Positions 35,101 through 43,312 of a stretch of 52,146 bases of DNA are shown here, one piece after another. Both the position numbers and the translations under genes were made by a program. Source of the DNA: an uncultured Lachnospiraceae bacterium (GTDB lineage: Bacteria > Bacillota > Clostridia > Lachnospirales > Lachnospiraceae). The notes below the pieces were generated by a model that did not search any database, was not told the origin of the DNA, and saw nothing but the letters and a program-made list of their open reading frames with translations. The stretch is taken from contig CAJUID010000022.1 in NCBI GenBank assembly GCA_910585905.1, positions 1 through 52,146 of the forward strand. The letters are read 5' to 3'. Position 1 is the first letter of the stretch. Each line of letters begins with the position of its first letter.

Positions 35101-35951
35101 CGCATTGCCATCAGCGCAATATCCATCAGAGATACATATTTATCGGGCCTGTCCTTAAAAATCTCTCTCCTGACCGCCTCATAATCCTCATACGCCTTCT
35201 GGATCGGCTCTTTATAAAAACCATCTTCAAAAGATACATTCTTAAGTTCCGTCAAGAATGTAGTGTGGCGGCAATGGTCTGACCAGTACGTATCCAGCAC
35301 ACGAATTTCTGTAACAGATGGATCCCTCTTTTCCTCAGAAGAAAAATAATTCTGAATATGCAGAAAATCCTTGAATGTCATAGCCAGATTTAAAGAGTCA
35401 TACAACTCTCTCAGCTGATTCTCCGGCATCCCCTGAAATCCCTCAAAAATATCCACATCAGCAGGCTCATCAAAATCCTGCACCAGAGTATCCGGTTTCT
35501 TTTCATCTGTCTCACGGGAATCCACCGGATTAATGCAGTATTCCTTAATCTTTTCTTCCTCATCCTGCGTAAACTTTCCTGCAAATACATATGTAGTTGC
35601 AGAACGGATTACCGGATTCTCTTTTTCATTTAACAGCTTCACACATTGTTCCGCTGAGTCTGCCCGCTGGTCAAACTGCCCCGGCAGGTACTCTACGGAA
35701 AATACCAGTGCATCGCCGGATACCTCAAATGTTTCCTCAAAACAGTCATCAACTGGCGGCTCAGAAAATACTGTTCCAAGAGCCTGCTGATAGGTTGCAT
35801 CACTAAGATTTTCTACGTCATAACGAATCAGTACCCTGACTGACTCCAAATTTTTCATTCCCAGATAACGGGTAACCTCTTCTTTTAATTCCTTCGCGCG
35901 AACCGCATAAGGATCTTTCTTTTCAACATAAACTCTTCTCACATTTCCCAT
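32196..35951 (-). CDS. purL: Phosphoribosylformylglycinamidine synthase, single-chain
   Basis: A 1251-residue large-type PurL that makes FGAM in purine synthesis using glutamine and ATP. The N-terminal PurS-like region is followed by two AIR-synthetase-like halves (FKNETHNHPTEIEPFGGAATCLGG, then GGKDSMSGT) and a C-terminal glutaminase with FPGTNCEYD, GICNGFQALIKLG (nucleophile Cys) and SHGEGRF. The usual start, MGNVRRVYVEKKD, at 35951 has AAGGAGG 9 bases upstream. A second in-frame ATG at 35981 also has a good site (GGAGG, 6 bases), so two N termini are possible. The gene stands alone behind a leader full of hairpins. Confidence 0.97.
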   Translation of the reverse strand: MGNVRRVYVEKKDPYAVRAKELKEEVTRYLGMKNLESVRVLIRYDVENLSDATYQQALGTVFSEPPVDDCFEETFEVSGDALVFSVEYLPGQFDQRADSAEQCVKLLNEKENPVIRSATTYVFAGKFTQDEEEKIKEYCINPVDSRETDEKKPDTLVQDFDEPADVDIFEGFQGMPENQLRELYDSLNLAMTFKDFLHIQNYFSSEEKRDPSVTEIRVLDTYWSDHCRHTTFLTELKNVSFEDGFYKEPIQKAYEDYEAVRREIFKDRPDKYVSLMDIALMAMRKLKADGKLEDMEESDEINACSIVVPVTVDGKEEEWLVFFKNETHNHPTEIEPFGGAATCLGGAIRDPLSGRGYVYQAMRVTGAADPTVSMKDTLKGKLPQRKIVTGAAQGYSSYGNQIGLATGLVNEVYHPNYVAKRMEIGAVMGAAPRRNVIRENSDPGDIIILLGGRTGRDGIGGATGSSKAHTTKSIDVCGAEVQKGNAPTERKIQRLFRREEVSSIIKKCNDFGAGGVSVAIGELAAGLTVNLDKVPKKYAGLDGTELAISESQERMAVVVAPGDVDKMLAFAEEENLEAVVVAEVMEEPRLVLSWRGKVIVDISRAFLDTNGAHQETDVHVTMPKEEENYFEQKTDVSDVKEAWLSTLHDLNVCSQKGLVEMFDSSIGASTVVMPYGGKTQLTPIQTMIAKLPVLSGKCDTVTMMSYGMDPYLTSWSPYHGAVYAVISSVAKIVASGGDFRKIRFTFQEYFRRLGEDAARWGEPMAALLGAYDAQMKLGLPSIGGKDSMSGTFDKIDVPPTLCSFAVDVATIQDVVTPELKKAGNVLIKFDIKKDKYSLPDYGQLMALYDSITGMIHNKVLVSAYAVGYGGICEAVSKMAFGNNLGVTIAEGIEKEMLFTKDYGSVIAEVPVESLEKISVEYQKIGTVTDTAEFVVGNVVISMEESLESWMGRLESVFATRSGVEKKVLEDSLFDAGSVYTAKQKVARPQVFIPVFPGTNCEYDAAKAFELAGADVKTVVFRNMTEGQIVESVKAFEAAIRESQILMFSGGFSAGDEPDGSAKFIASVFRNPKIMEAVHDLLQKRDGLALGICNGFQALIKLGLVPFGEIKPQTSDAPTLTTNRIGRHISKSVYTKVCTNKSPWLMKAELGGVYAIPASHGEGRFVASEEMIQKLFENGQVATRYVDLQGNPTMDEDFNPNASYAAIEGITSPDGRILGKMAHSERIGTGVALNIYGNQNQYVFESGVSYFK

Positions 35952-36232
35952 CTTTTTGTGCCTCCTTCTTTCTATTAACATATAAATCCTCCATGCCGCC
36001 TTTGGCGGCTCAGATAGTGATGAAAAATGCTGATTTTGCATTTTTCCTGTGTGAAATTTAACATATCTTAGGTAGCTTTTTTTGCTGCCTTAGATATATT
36101 TTTCACACTACCGCTTCCTATAAAAATACGCCAACTTTGTTGGTAACTAACTACACAGTTAAAACTTTTTTATCGTATAAAAAACACGACACACATACGC
36201 CCTCATTCCGTCTCCGTGGGAATAAAAAACAC
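35952..36232 (-). other. Structured leader region of purL
   Basis: About 280 bases with stacked hairpins. GCCGCC/GGCGGC lies at 35995-36009. GAAAAATGC/GCATTTTTC lies at 36022-36046. A long imperfect stem follows, with GTGTGAAA/TTTCACAC outside (36049-36108) and ATATCTTAGGTAGC/GCTGCCTTAGATAT inside. CCAAC/GTTGG lies near 36132-36144. It does not match the purine riboswitch sequence I know. It may be a regulatory leader or a composite repeat. Confidence 0.5.
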
Positions 36233-36267
36233 GTACAAGCCATATGGTTCCACCATACGGCTTGCAC
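36221..36267 (-). terminator. Intrinsic terminator of the foldase gene
   Basis: GTACAAGCCATATGG (36233-36247) pairs with CCATACGGCTTGCAC (36253-36267), counting G-U pairs. On the minus strand a TTTTTTATT tract follows. It starts 9 bases beyond the foldase stop codon. Confidence 0.85.
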
Positions 36268-36276
36268 AAAATCATA

Positions 36277-37533
36277 CTATTCTTCACTGGAACCTTCCGC
36301 ACCAGAAGAATCTTCCATCATCTCCTGCAGGTCTTCCAATGTTACAATATCGGTAGTAACAGTTCCAATCGAAACGTCTGACCAGATATCGGAATTAATT
36401 TCTATCTTATATGCTTCCTGCTCTTTTTCATACCAATTCTTGTACGCCTCATCCTGAGCTGTCTTAATCGCATTGTCACAGGCAGTCTTATAAGCCTCAT
36501 CGGAATTATTATTAATCATCTTCATAATAACATAATATCCAGTCTTATCATCCAAAAATGCCTCTGAAATGCTGCCATTTTTCATCTTCTTTACTTTTTT
36601 CAGATTATCCGCTGACAAATACGGAAAACCACCCTGCTCTGTGAAATTTGTATCATCATCCAGTATAATATCTGTTTCTTTATCTGAGATCAGTTTCTTG
36701 AAATCCTTGCCATCCTTTGCATCCTTTTCAATGTTCTTAAACTTTTCCCTCAGTTCCTTTTTCTCTGCATCTGTTCTATCAACCTGGTTTCCATCATCGT
36801 CCTGCTTCTTTAAGGATGCGTAATAATACTGAACATCATATTGGCGGTATTCCTTCTCTGAAATATCCTTTACAGCCTCTTTTTCGTCAACGCCTTTATT
36901 AAGTTCCTCCTGCCTGTCCTCTCTATACTTATTCGCCAAGGCTCTCTTCTCAAACCGGTCAACCAATTTCCTCTTGGAAATATTAAGCTGCAGTTTCTGT
37001 CCCCAGGAAAGTCCCTTTAAAGCAGCTTCTGCCTGCTCTTCTGCCTCTTTCTTGTCATCCTCTGAAAGAGTATATTTTTCCTTAACTGCTTTTTCATATA
37101 AAATCTCATATTGAACTTCATTGTCAATAACTTCCTGCTTTAACCCTACAGAATTGCTAACCCCGCTTGCAGAAACTGCTGTTCCCTGATAAGCGGCGTC
37201 CCACACAGATGTCCCGTAGTATGACTCATACACCTCATTGTATGGCAGATATGCCCTCTCTACCTCATAAATCGGAAACATCATATCATTCATGGTAAGT
37301 TTTTTATCACCAATAGTAACTACTACCTTTGGCTTAAACTGCTGGATGCCAACACCAATACAAAGCACCAGCACAACAACAACACACAAAACAGACAGTA
37401 TTATCGGCTTAACGTCCCTGCCTGCAAAAAGGCCACCCGTTCCAGCCTTCTTATCTGGTACAGAAACGGAAGAACTTTTTTTCTTATCCTTATCCTGCTT
37501 CTGCTGATTCAAAATTTTCTTTGATGAATTCAT
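36277..37533 (-). CDS. Membrane-anchored peptidyl-prolyl isomerase/foldase (parvulin, SurA/PrsA-like)
   Basis: A 418-residue protein. A charged cytoplasmic stretch (1-40) precedes one membrane helix (about 44-66), and the rest faces outward. There is no lipobox cysteine, so unlike PrsA it is not a lipoprotein. A SurA-N-like chaperone segment covers about 75-225. A parvulin rotamase region follows (about 225-350: DGKDFKKLISD, FTEQGGFPYLSAD, GSISEAFLDDKTGYYVIMKM). The C terminus is acidic. It should help secreted proteins fold. Start at 37533 has GGAGGAG about 6 bases upstream, with a promoter at 37601-37628 and a terminator right after the stop. Confidence 0.85.
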   Translation of the reverse strand: MNSSKKILNQQKQDKDKKKSSSVSVPDKKAGTGGLFAGRDVKPIILSVLCVVVVLVLCIGVGIQQFKPKVVVTIGDKKLTMNDMMFPIYEVERAYLPYNEVYESYYGTSVWDAAYQGTAVSASGVSNSVGLKQEVIDNEVQYEILYEKAVKEKYTLSEDDKKEAEEQAEAALKGLSWGQKLQLNISKRKLVDRFEKRALANKYREDRQEELNKGVDEKEAVKDISEKEYRQYDVQYYYASLKKQDDDGNQVDRTDAEKKELREKFKNIEKDAKDGKDFKKLISDKETDIILDDDTNFTEQGGFPYLSADNLKKVKKMKNGSISEAFLDDKTGYYVIMKMINNNSDEAYKTACDNAIKTAQDEAYKNWYEKEQEAYKIEINSDIWSDVSIGTVTTDIVTLEDLQEMMEDSSGAEGSSEE

Positions 37534-37588
37534 GATAACTCCTCCAAATGTAGTTTAGCGTCATTAATAAATATTTCGTCTCATAGAA

Positions 37589-37610
37589 ACGCTATTCTCT
37601 ATTTTAGCGT
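37589..37610. promoter_or_regulatory. Inverted repeat over the foldase -10 box
   Basis: ACGCTA (37589-37594) and TAGCGT (37605-37610) flank and overlap the -10 box. The symmetry suggests an operator, for example for an envelope-stress regulator, though none is identified. Confidence 0.35.
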
Positions 37611-37628
37611 AAATTGCCAAGAAGTCAA
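37601..37628 (-). promoter_or_regulatory. Promoter of the foldase gene
   Basis: On the minus strand TTGACT (37623-37628) and TAAAAT (37601-37606) are 16 bases apart, 68 bases ahead of the start. Confidence 0.65.
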
Positions 37629-37955
37629 GAAGTATTCCACGAAAGTCTATGAAAATTCTGTGTCCGGCCTGATTTTGTCCGATTTTATATCCCAATATTC
37701 CAGCACACAATCCATTATTCATCATACTGCCTCCATTTATAGAAAAATAGTAATTTCTATCATCTGTATTCCAGCAAAAATTGTGCAAGCCGTCCAGTGA
37801 AGTGAAGCCAAAATCCAACAACTGCCCAATCACTCATTGACATCTAAAATATAATCAGTGACTTTTGTTGCCTACCTATCAAACTTCTGTTCCTACAACA
37901 TCATTGACAACAAATATCAATTCTGCCTCAGTATGTATTTTCATTTCGCCACACT
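37629..37955. other. Non-coding stretch between the foldase promoter and the P-loop gene
   Basis: About 330 bases. A minus-strand frame of 89 codons at 37564-37833 crosses the foldase promoter and has no ribosome binding site, so I do not call it. No hairpin or RNA gene is evident. Confidence 0.5.
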
Positions 37956-38471
37956 TTATAGTTCAATATCAACTTGATATTCATCATCAATTAAAAGATA
38001 GTTCGCCTTGTAATTTTGACACAGTTCTAGTATTTCGGCATTATCCCTGAGAACTGTTTGTATCGTACATCCTTCATCCTCTATTCTGTTTTCCACTATA
38101 CTTGCGTACTTTTTTATATCGCTAAAATGATTTGTAATATATTTATCACTCATAACTAAACAATAATATTTTATGTATTCCAAATACTTCTCTTCAAAAT
38201 CTTTTGACCAATCAAAAGGAATATAGCATCCCTCAACAATAAGATTCTGCTTATTCTCAATGGCTGTTTTTATCATTTCACACACAATTGGCCACAAATA
38301 ATCTGTTAGCGCTTTATCATCACTCAACGGTGTAAGTGAAGTATTTCCGCTGCGAATAAGCCCCATTTTTAAATGGTCTATGGATAGATAGGGAAACTTA
38401 TATTTTTCAAGTAATTTTTGGGCAAGCGCTGTCTTCCCAGTGTGAGATGCTCCCGTTATCAAAATGATCAT
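37956..38471 (-). CDS. P-loop NTPase, small nucleotide or sugar kinase-like protein
   Basis: A 171-residue single-domain protein. Walker A is GASHTGKT (7-14); YLSIDHLKMGLIRSG resembles the lid and substrate region of adenylylate kinase-like and gluconate kinase-like proteins; NLIVEGCYIPFDW may be the Walker B region. The substrate cannot be told. GGAGGAGG lies about 6 bases before the ATG. It follows the second MATE gene by 190 bases in the same direction but may be transcribed separately. Confidence 0.78.
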   Translation of the reverse strand: MIILITGASHTGKTALAQKLLEKYKFPYLSIDHLKMGLIRSGNTSLTPLSDDKALTDYLWPIVCEMIKTAIENKQNLIVEGCYIPFDWSKDFEEKYLEYIKYYCLVMSDKYITNHFSDIKKYASIVENRIEDEGCTIQTVLRDNAEILELCQNYKANYLLIDDEYQVDIEL

Positions 38472-38661
38472 ATGATTCCTCCTCCAATCCTATGAATACT
38501 TACGATTTGTTTAACACCCAACAGAGCTATTTTACCACAAGCATAGGCACAATTCCATTCTATAAAGCTAAAGTTACCACAATCATATTTTGGTAAAAGT
38601 AAGACTGGAAATATGCACTTTGTATGTCTTTCCTATACTTGTGCGCAGTCCATGATATCCT

Positions 38662-40029
38662 CTATTTTCTTTCGTATTGTACAGCAGTTGATTTATGATT
38701 GCCTGAATTTATATCTTTGATATACATAAATAAGCAGATTATCGTTAAAAGCGTTTCAACGACAGGCTGTGCCGCAATCACACCATCTAGTTTCCACAAA
38801 TAATTCAAAACCATGACTCCCGGAATAAATAGCACTGCATTTCTTAAAACGGTAATGGTTAGCGATTTCATTGCTTTTCCTAATGCCTGAAAATAGCTTG
38901 TCATCATATTAATAACACCAAGCATGGGGGCTGACAGACAAAGGATTTTCAAAAAGCAGCCTGTTTGTTCAATCAAAACACTATCTTGCAGAAATATAGC
39001 AGCAAGCGGCTTTCCAAAAAACACAAAAACAGCAGTAAATATTGCACCCATAAAAATTCCATATAATACTGTATATTTCACGATATCAGCCATTCGCTTT
39101 TTCTCATTTCCTCCGTAGCAATAGCCTACTAAAGGAGCAACGCCCTGTGATAATCCTACTGACAACAAAATTGGAATCATATTAAGTTTATAAGCAATTC
39201 CATAAGAAGCTACTGCATCAGAACCATAAATGCTGATATAATTGTTAAGGACAATATTGGAAACACTCATAAGCACCGTAATGAGAGCACCTGGAATACC
39301 GATACTTACAACACTACGGATCATTGTTGCATTTGGTGAAAAACGCTTTGGCGCCAATGACACTAATTGATTTCCCCTGTGATCTTCACGAATCATGCAG
39401 ACAATATAATATACTGTCGCACATATAAACCCCAAAGATGTTGCAAGCGCAGCTCCTGCTGTTCTCCATCCCAGGATAGCTATAAAAACATAATCTAATA
39501 CCATATTAATTACATTTCCAAGAACTAATCCGATAGTACCTTCTTTAATCAGACCGACCGAACGGAACAAATGAACAAATCCATTTGCCAGCATAATAAA
39601 AGGAGCTCCTATAAAAATCCATTTCAGATAATCACAAGTATAGGCAAAATTATCTGCATCAGCCCCCGATAATTTTGCTAACGGCTGCAAAAATACCAGT
39701 CCCAAAACAAGTGTAATTACGCCTGCAAATGCCATCGCATATACACAAAAGTTCATTGTTGTTCCGGCTTCCTCTTTCTTTTCTTCGCCCAATAACCTGG
39801 CAATGACACTACTCCCTCCCATGCCAAAAACGCAGGCAATCGACATAATAATCAGTAATATCGGTGCACATAAAGTTACAGCGGCAATCGTCGCAGATTC
39901 TTTTGTAAGCGAAACAAAAAATGTATCGGCAATATTATAAATAAGGGTTGTAAGCTGCCCCAACATAGCAGGTAATCCAACTCTCATAATAGCTTTGGAA
40001 ATATTTTTTTCTTCATAAACAGATGTCAT
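38662..40029 (-). CDS. MATE family efflux transporter
   Basis: A 455-residue transporter with about twelve membrane segments, of the MepA/NorM-like group: VGLPAMLGQLTTLIYNIADTFFVS at the start and the paired half-repeat from about residue 230. It should export cationic drugs or metabolites with Na+ or H+. ATG at 40029 has GGAGG 10 bases upstream. It is divergent from a Crp/Fnr-type regulator, and the 88-base gap holds a symmetric site whose place fits activation of this gene. Confidence 0.88.
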   Translation of the reverse strand: MTSVYEEKNISKAIMRVGLPAMLGQLTTLIYNIADTFFVSLTKESATIAAVTLCAPILLIIMSIACVFGMGGSSVIARLLGEEKKEEAGTTMNFCVYAMAFAGVITLVLGLVFLQPLAKLSGADADNFAYTCDYLKWIFIGAPFIMLANGFVHLFRSVGLIKEGTIGLVLGNVINMVLDYVFIAILGWRTAGAALATSLGFICATVYYIVCMIREDHRGNQLVSLAPKRFSPNATMIRSVVSIGIPGALITVLMSVSNIVLNNYISIYGSDAVASYGIAYKLNMIPILLSVGLSQGVAPLVGYCYGGNEKKRMADIVKYTVLYGIFMGAIFTAVFVFFGKPLAAIFLQDSVLIEQTGCFLKILCLSAPMLGVINMMTSYFQALGKAMKSLTITVLRNAVLFIPGVMVLNYLWKLDGVIAAQPVVETLLTIICLFMYIKDINSGNHKSTAVQYERK

Positions 40030-40045
40030 ATCTTCATTTCCTCCC

Positions 40046-40074
40046 TTGAACTTTTTTTCATAATAAGATAAAAT
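40046..40074 (+). promoter_or_regulatory. Promoter of the Crp/Fnr-type regulator
   Basis: TTGAAC (40046-40051) and TAAAAT (40069-40074) are 17 bases apart, with the start codon 43 bases further on. Confidence 0.7.
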
Positions 40075-40085
40075 AAATCCAAAAA

Positions 40086-40103
40086 ACACGACATATGTCC
40101 TGT
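40086..40103. promoter_or_regulatory. Candidate Crp/Fnr-family operator between the divergent genes
   Basis: ACACGACATATGTCCTGT is an 18-base palindrome with one mismatched pair, around the perfect core GACATATGTC. It lies just downstream of the regulator's own -10 box and about 41 bases upstream of the presumed MATE start point (-10 TATTAT on the minus strand, 40060-40065). Confidence 0.55.
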
Positions 40104-40117
40104 TGGAAGGAAACTTC

Positions 40118-40738
40118 ATGGAAAGAATATATGATAAAGAAAAAATTGCAGCCTGTATTGCTAACAGTAAATATCATACTGTGCTTGAATCATTGGATAT
40201 AGATTTTAACCTGATCAATTATGAAAAGGGCGAATTTGTGAGTTCACCCTTTCAGAACGAAACTTTATTCCAGATTGTTGAACAAGGTTCCATCAACATC
40301 TATTTCATTCGTGATGATGGTACGCGTTATTCATTGTCAAACGGTACTGCAGACTACTTTCTCGGAGATATGGATATTTTTTATCCCAAAAGCAACAATA
40401 TATATGCTGAAGCAGCCGAAAGCCTGACCTGCATTTCATTTTCGATTGAAAAAAATCGAGAAATATTGCTCTCTAATAACAAGTTCCTAAAACTTATCTG
40501 TCACAGCCTCTCAGCCAAAATGGGAGCAATCACTACTATTGAAGCCGCCCCTGCTTCCCTTACAGAACGGGTTATATCCTATATGAAGTACAAATGTGAC
40601 GATGAAACCTTAAAAGGAATAGAACAGGCTGCTTTTCATCTCCACTGTAGCGCAAGACAACTTCAAAGAATTTTGAACCAGAGTGAAACTACAGGATTAG
40701 TCAAAAAACTGGGAAAGGGGACATACAAGCTAATCTAA
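40118..40738 (+). CDS. Crp/Fnr family transcriptional regulator
   Basis: A 206-residue regulator. The N-terminal cupin-like effector domain (about 20-130; FSSPF, GDMDIFYP) precedes a dimerisation helix and a short C-terminal helix-turn-helix (HLHCSARQLQRILNQSETTGLVKKLG). No Cys cluster for an iron-sulfur centre is present, so oxygen sensing through a cluster is unlikely. ATG at 40118 follows GGAAGG at 7 bases; a TTG at 40103 is less likely. It probably controls the divergent MATE gene and itself. Confidence 0.85.
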   Translation: MERIYDKEKIAACIANSKYHTVLESLDIDFNLINYEKGEFVSSPFQNETLFQIVEQGSINIYFIRDDGTRYSLSNGTADYFLGDMDIFYPKSNNIYAEAAESLTCISFSIEKNREILLSNNKFLKLICHSLSAKMGAITTIEAAPASLTERVISYMKYKCDDETLKGIEQAAFHLHCSARQLQRILNQSETTGLVKKLGKGTYKLI

Positions 40739-40742
40739 ACAT

Positions 40743-41684
40743 TTATAAATCCCAAATGGCCAATTGCTTTTGTTTCAATGATTTTACTTTTCTCTCTGTA
40801 ATTCTATCATTTTCTGTAACTTCTCCACATAATAGAGGAGAATTAACATCATATAATTTACAGCTTTGGGAAACACTTTTCTGACTATAGTTTGCATAAC
40901 AATATTGACATCCATTTTTGCATGTATTGTATGTGCCTATTTCAACACTTTCAATACAACCACACTCTTTCCTTTGATTTCTATCTGTACCCGCCTGAAT
41001 TTTACAACCGATAATTCTTTCGATTAATTCTTTGTCAATACAGCAATTATGTGCTATTCCACAGGATGACAAATCAACTGCCTCTGCACATGACGCAACC
41101 TTGATATTATAACGATCCGCAATTAATGAAATTTCCTTTCCAAAAGAAACCAAATTATTTTCTGATAGAACAATAGGATTAAATATATCCATATTCCTTT
41201 TGTTTTTAGCGTAAATGTCCACGAAACTAATAACACATTTTGATGTGTATCCATGCAATTCTCTCGCAATTTGCCCAAATGCTTTTAAATGATATTCCAG
41301 ACTATATTTATTGGTAAAAATAATCGGATCGTATCTCCATATTACTTTCTCCCTTCCAATCTTTTGCGACAACTTCTGAAATATTGGAATCATTGATTTC
41401 CTCTTATGCGGAACATTACATTCTATATCATTGCCATAACCAGTAAGTGTAAATTGAAAATAATATTTATATTCATCCAGTTCATCTAACCTTGGAAACA
41501 TTGGCTCTGGATTTTTCGTCCAAAAGACAATACAGTCAACAACTTCCGGTGATAAAAGAATTTTACTAATCTGATGCGTATTCATTGGATTTCGGACATA
41601 TAAATATCCTTCCTTAATTCTATTCAAAAACCACTCGGAATAATAATTTGGAATATCTGTTCTACGGCTAACACTTAAAATCAA
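40743..41684 (-). CDS. DUF1848 family protein, possible iron-sulfur/radical SAM-like enzyme
   Basis: A 313-residue protein matching DUF1848: the opening SVSRRTDIPNYYSEWF, then VDCIVFWTKNPEPM, KVIWRYDPIIF and the C-terminal cysteine cluster CKNGCQYCYANYS (about 264-276). This resembles iron-sulfur cluster motifs. Further cysteines (CGIAHNCCID, ECGCIES) precede it. Its reaction is not known. It converges on the Crp/Fnr gene with only 4 bases between the stops and no terminator between them. Confidence 0.8.
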   Translation of the reverse strand: MILSVSRRTDIPNYYSEWFLNRIKEGYLYVRNPMNTHQISKILLSPEVVDCIVFWTKNPEPMFPRLDELDEYKYYFQFTLTGYGNDIECNVPHKRKSMIPIFQKLSQKIGREKVIWRYDPIIFTNKYSLEYHLKAFGQIARELHGYTSKCVISFVDIYAKNKRNMDIFNPIVLSENNLVSFGKEISLIADRYNIKVASCAEAVDLSSCGIAHNCCIDKELIERIIGCKIQAGTDRNQRKECGCIESVEIGTYNTCKNGCQYCYANYSQKSVSQSCKLYDVNSPLLCGEVTENDRITERKVKSLKQKQLAIWDL

Positions 41685-41788
41685 TTTTATTCCCCCTATA
41701 TTGTATCCTTCATCATAATATTTACAAAAATCTTCCTGTATTTGTTATACATATCTGTTTTTTCAACCATTTAATATCCCCACTATCT

Positions 41789-41824
41789 TTATTCTCGCGT
41801 AAGCAACCAGCCAAACGCAATGCA
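41789..41824 (-). repeat. Dispersed intergenic repeat, partial copy D
   Basis: On the minus strand this has TGCGTTTGGCTGGTTGCTTA followed by CGCGAGAATAA, matching the second half of copies B and C; the GGAACTTTCAGTTCC half is missing. It lies between the LRR cluster and the DUF1848 gene. Confidence 0.7.
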
Positions 41825-41883
41825 TGATTCTAAGTAACAAATAAGACAATCTTTGGGGACTAACAAAGCTTATATAATGCGGC

Positions 41884-41922
41884 CAGGATTTTTCCGGCAG
41901 TCCACCCAGCTTTAAAATCCTG
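41884..41922 (-). terminator. Hairpin after LRR gene copy 1
   Basis: CAGGATTTT (41884-41892) pairs with AAAATCCTG (41914-41922). It is homologous to the terminators after copies 2 and 3, but the T tract on the minus strand is lost, so termination may be weak. Confidence 0.5.
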
Positions 41923-41957
41923 ACAGTACATTGAAAACACCTGCAAAAAATCAGCAG

Positions 41958-43268
41958 CTACCTCACCTTTATTTTTTTTACATTGCTCCACTTGCCATAA
42001 TAATACTTCCCCTCAATTTTACGCAGGGCACGCACCCTAACCTTATACTGCTTCCCGGATGCCAGCCCTTTGATGACTGCCGATGCCTTTGGCATGTCAT
42101 ACTTTTTCCACCCCGCTGCGCCGGCCTTTTTGACAGCAACCCGGTAAGAAGCACCCTCCACTGATTGACAGGCCAGCTTGATTTTCTTTGCCCCGGCAGT
42201 AAGCTTCTTAATCTTTCCCTTGGGAACCGGAATCCAGTCGTACCGGGTGACTTTGCCGGTTTCTGCATTTTGGAAAGCCAGACAATATTTTTTTGCATAG
42301 CGGTGGGCGGCCGTATCTTTATATCCGGTAATGCATACATCCTCATACGGCGTCCCATCTTCCGAATATGCCAGGGCATATCTTCCAATTTTGGCTACAC
42401 TCTTTGGTATCGTAATATTTTTCAGATTTCCGCAATGTATAAATGCACATTCCCCGATTTCCGTAACATTCTCCCCCATAACAACCCTCTTCAGATTCCT
42501 GCAGAGAAAAAACGCTACGGACTCTATTGTTGTAACCCGGTCGGGAATGACAAGCTCCGTAAAAGACGCATGCTCGCAGAGATAGAAAGCATATCTTCCA
42601 ATCCTCTCTACGCTTTCTGGAAACCGGAACCCTGCCATATCCTTCCCGCCGGGCATTGCCAGAAGTTCCGTCACATCCTTATTGTACAGCACGCCATCCA
42701 CGGATTTATAAGCGGCATTGCGGGAATCAACTTCTATTTCTTTCAGATTATCTGAAATTTGAACAATATTACCCCCAATCTCCCTTACATTCTGGGGAAT
42801 AAAAAGCCTTTCCAGGTTTAGGCAATGACCAAATGCAAAATCCCCAATCCTGACAACAGCCTCAGGAATCGTAACCTCCTTAATCCCCGTGCCATAAAAT
42901 GACTCGCTTCCTATGACCGTAACAGTATCCGGAATCTCAATGCCGGTAACCAAACTCTTGCCGGCAAAAGCCTTCCCTATTGCCGTTACAGGATGCCCAT
43001 CTAACGCAGCCGGGATTTTAACTGCCCCTTCTTCTTTCAGGTATTTAACAATCTTTGCCGTCCCATCCTGGAGGATGGCATACTTATAATTCCCTGTGCT
43101 GTCAACCACACCGGCAGCGGCGGTTTTCAAGCATTTCGCCTGCTGCTCCGTCTGCCTTTCCGCAGCCTGCGCCAGGGCAGGGAAAGTCTTTGATGCTGGT
43201 GCAGTTAGTTCTGCAAATACTATAAGCAACGTTAAGGCGCTTACCTTTACTCTTTTTTTCAAACTCAT
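41958..43268 (-). CDS. Secreted BspA-type leucine-rich-repeat protein, copy 1 (shortened)
   Basis: A 436-residue protein with signal peptide (about 1-35), LRR_5/BspA-type repeats of 23 residues (about 90-315; pattern xVTxIGxxAFxxCxxLxxVxIP), then a C-terminal fibronectin type III-like domain (about 350-436, rich in Lys). It lacks exactly two repeats (46 residues) compared with copies 2 and 3. No LPXTG or other cell-wall anchor is visible. It could bind host or bacterial ligands, but that is inferred from the family. It has the same ribosome site (GGAGAGGAAA) and leader as copy 2. Confidence 0.85.
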   Translation of the reverse strand: MSLKKRVKVSALTLLIVFAELTAPASKTFPALAQAAERQTEQQAKCLKTAAAGVVDSTGNYKYAILQDGTAKIVKYLKEEGAVKIPAALDGHPVTAIGKAFAGKSLVTGIEIPDTVTVIGSESFYGTGIKEVTIPEAVVRIGDFAFGHCLNLERLFIPQNVREIGGNIVQISDNLKEIEVDSRNAAYKSVDGVLYNKDVTELLAMPGGKDMAGFRFPESVERIGRYAFYLCEHASFTELVIPDRVTTIESVAFFLCRNLKRVVMGENVTEIGECAFIHCGNLKNITIPKSVAKIGRYALAYSEDGTPYEDVCITGYKDTAAHRYAKKYCLAFQNAETGKVTRYDWIPVPKGKIKKLTAGAKKIKLACQSVEGASYRVAVKKAGAAGWKKYDMPKASAVIKGLASGKQYKVRVRALRKIEGKYYYGKWSNVKKIKVR

Positions 43269-43312
43269 TTTCCTCTCCTTATAAACTTTTTGATATGTCT
43301 ATTTTCATTTCT

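Noticed and set aside
35990..36150. Purine riboswitch before purL
   Set aside because: The conserved joining sequences of the purine aptamer are absent; only generic hairpins are seen.
37564..37833. 89-codon minus-strand frame upstream of the foldase
   Set aside because: It crosses the foldase promoter, lacks a ribosome site and shows no recognisable protein features.
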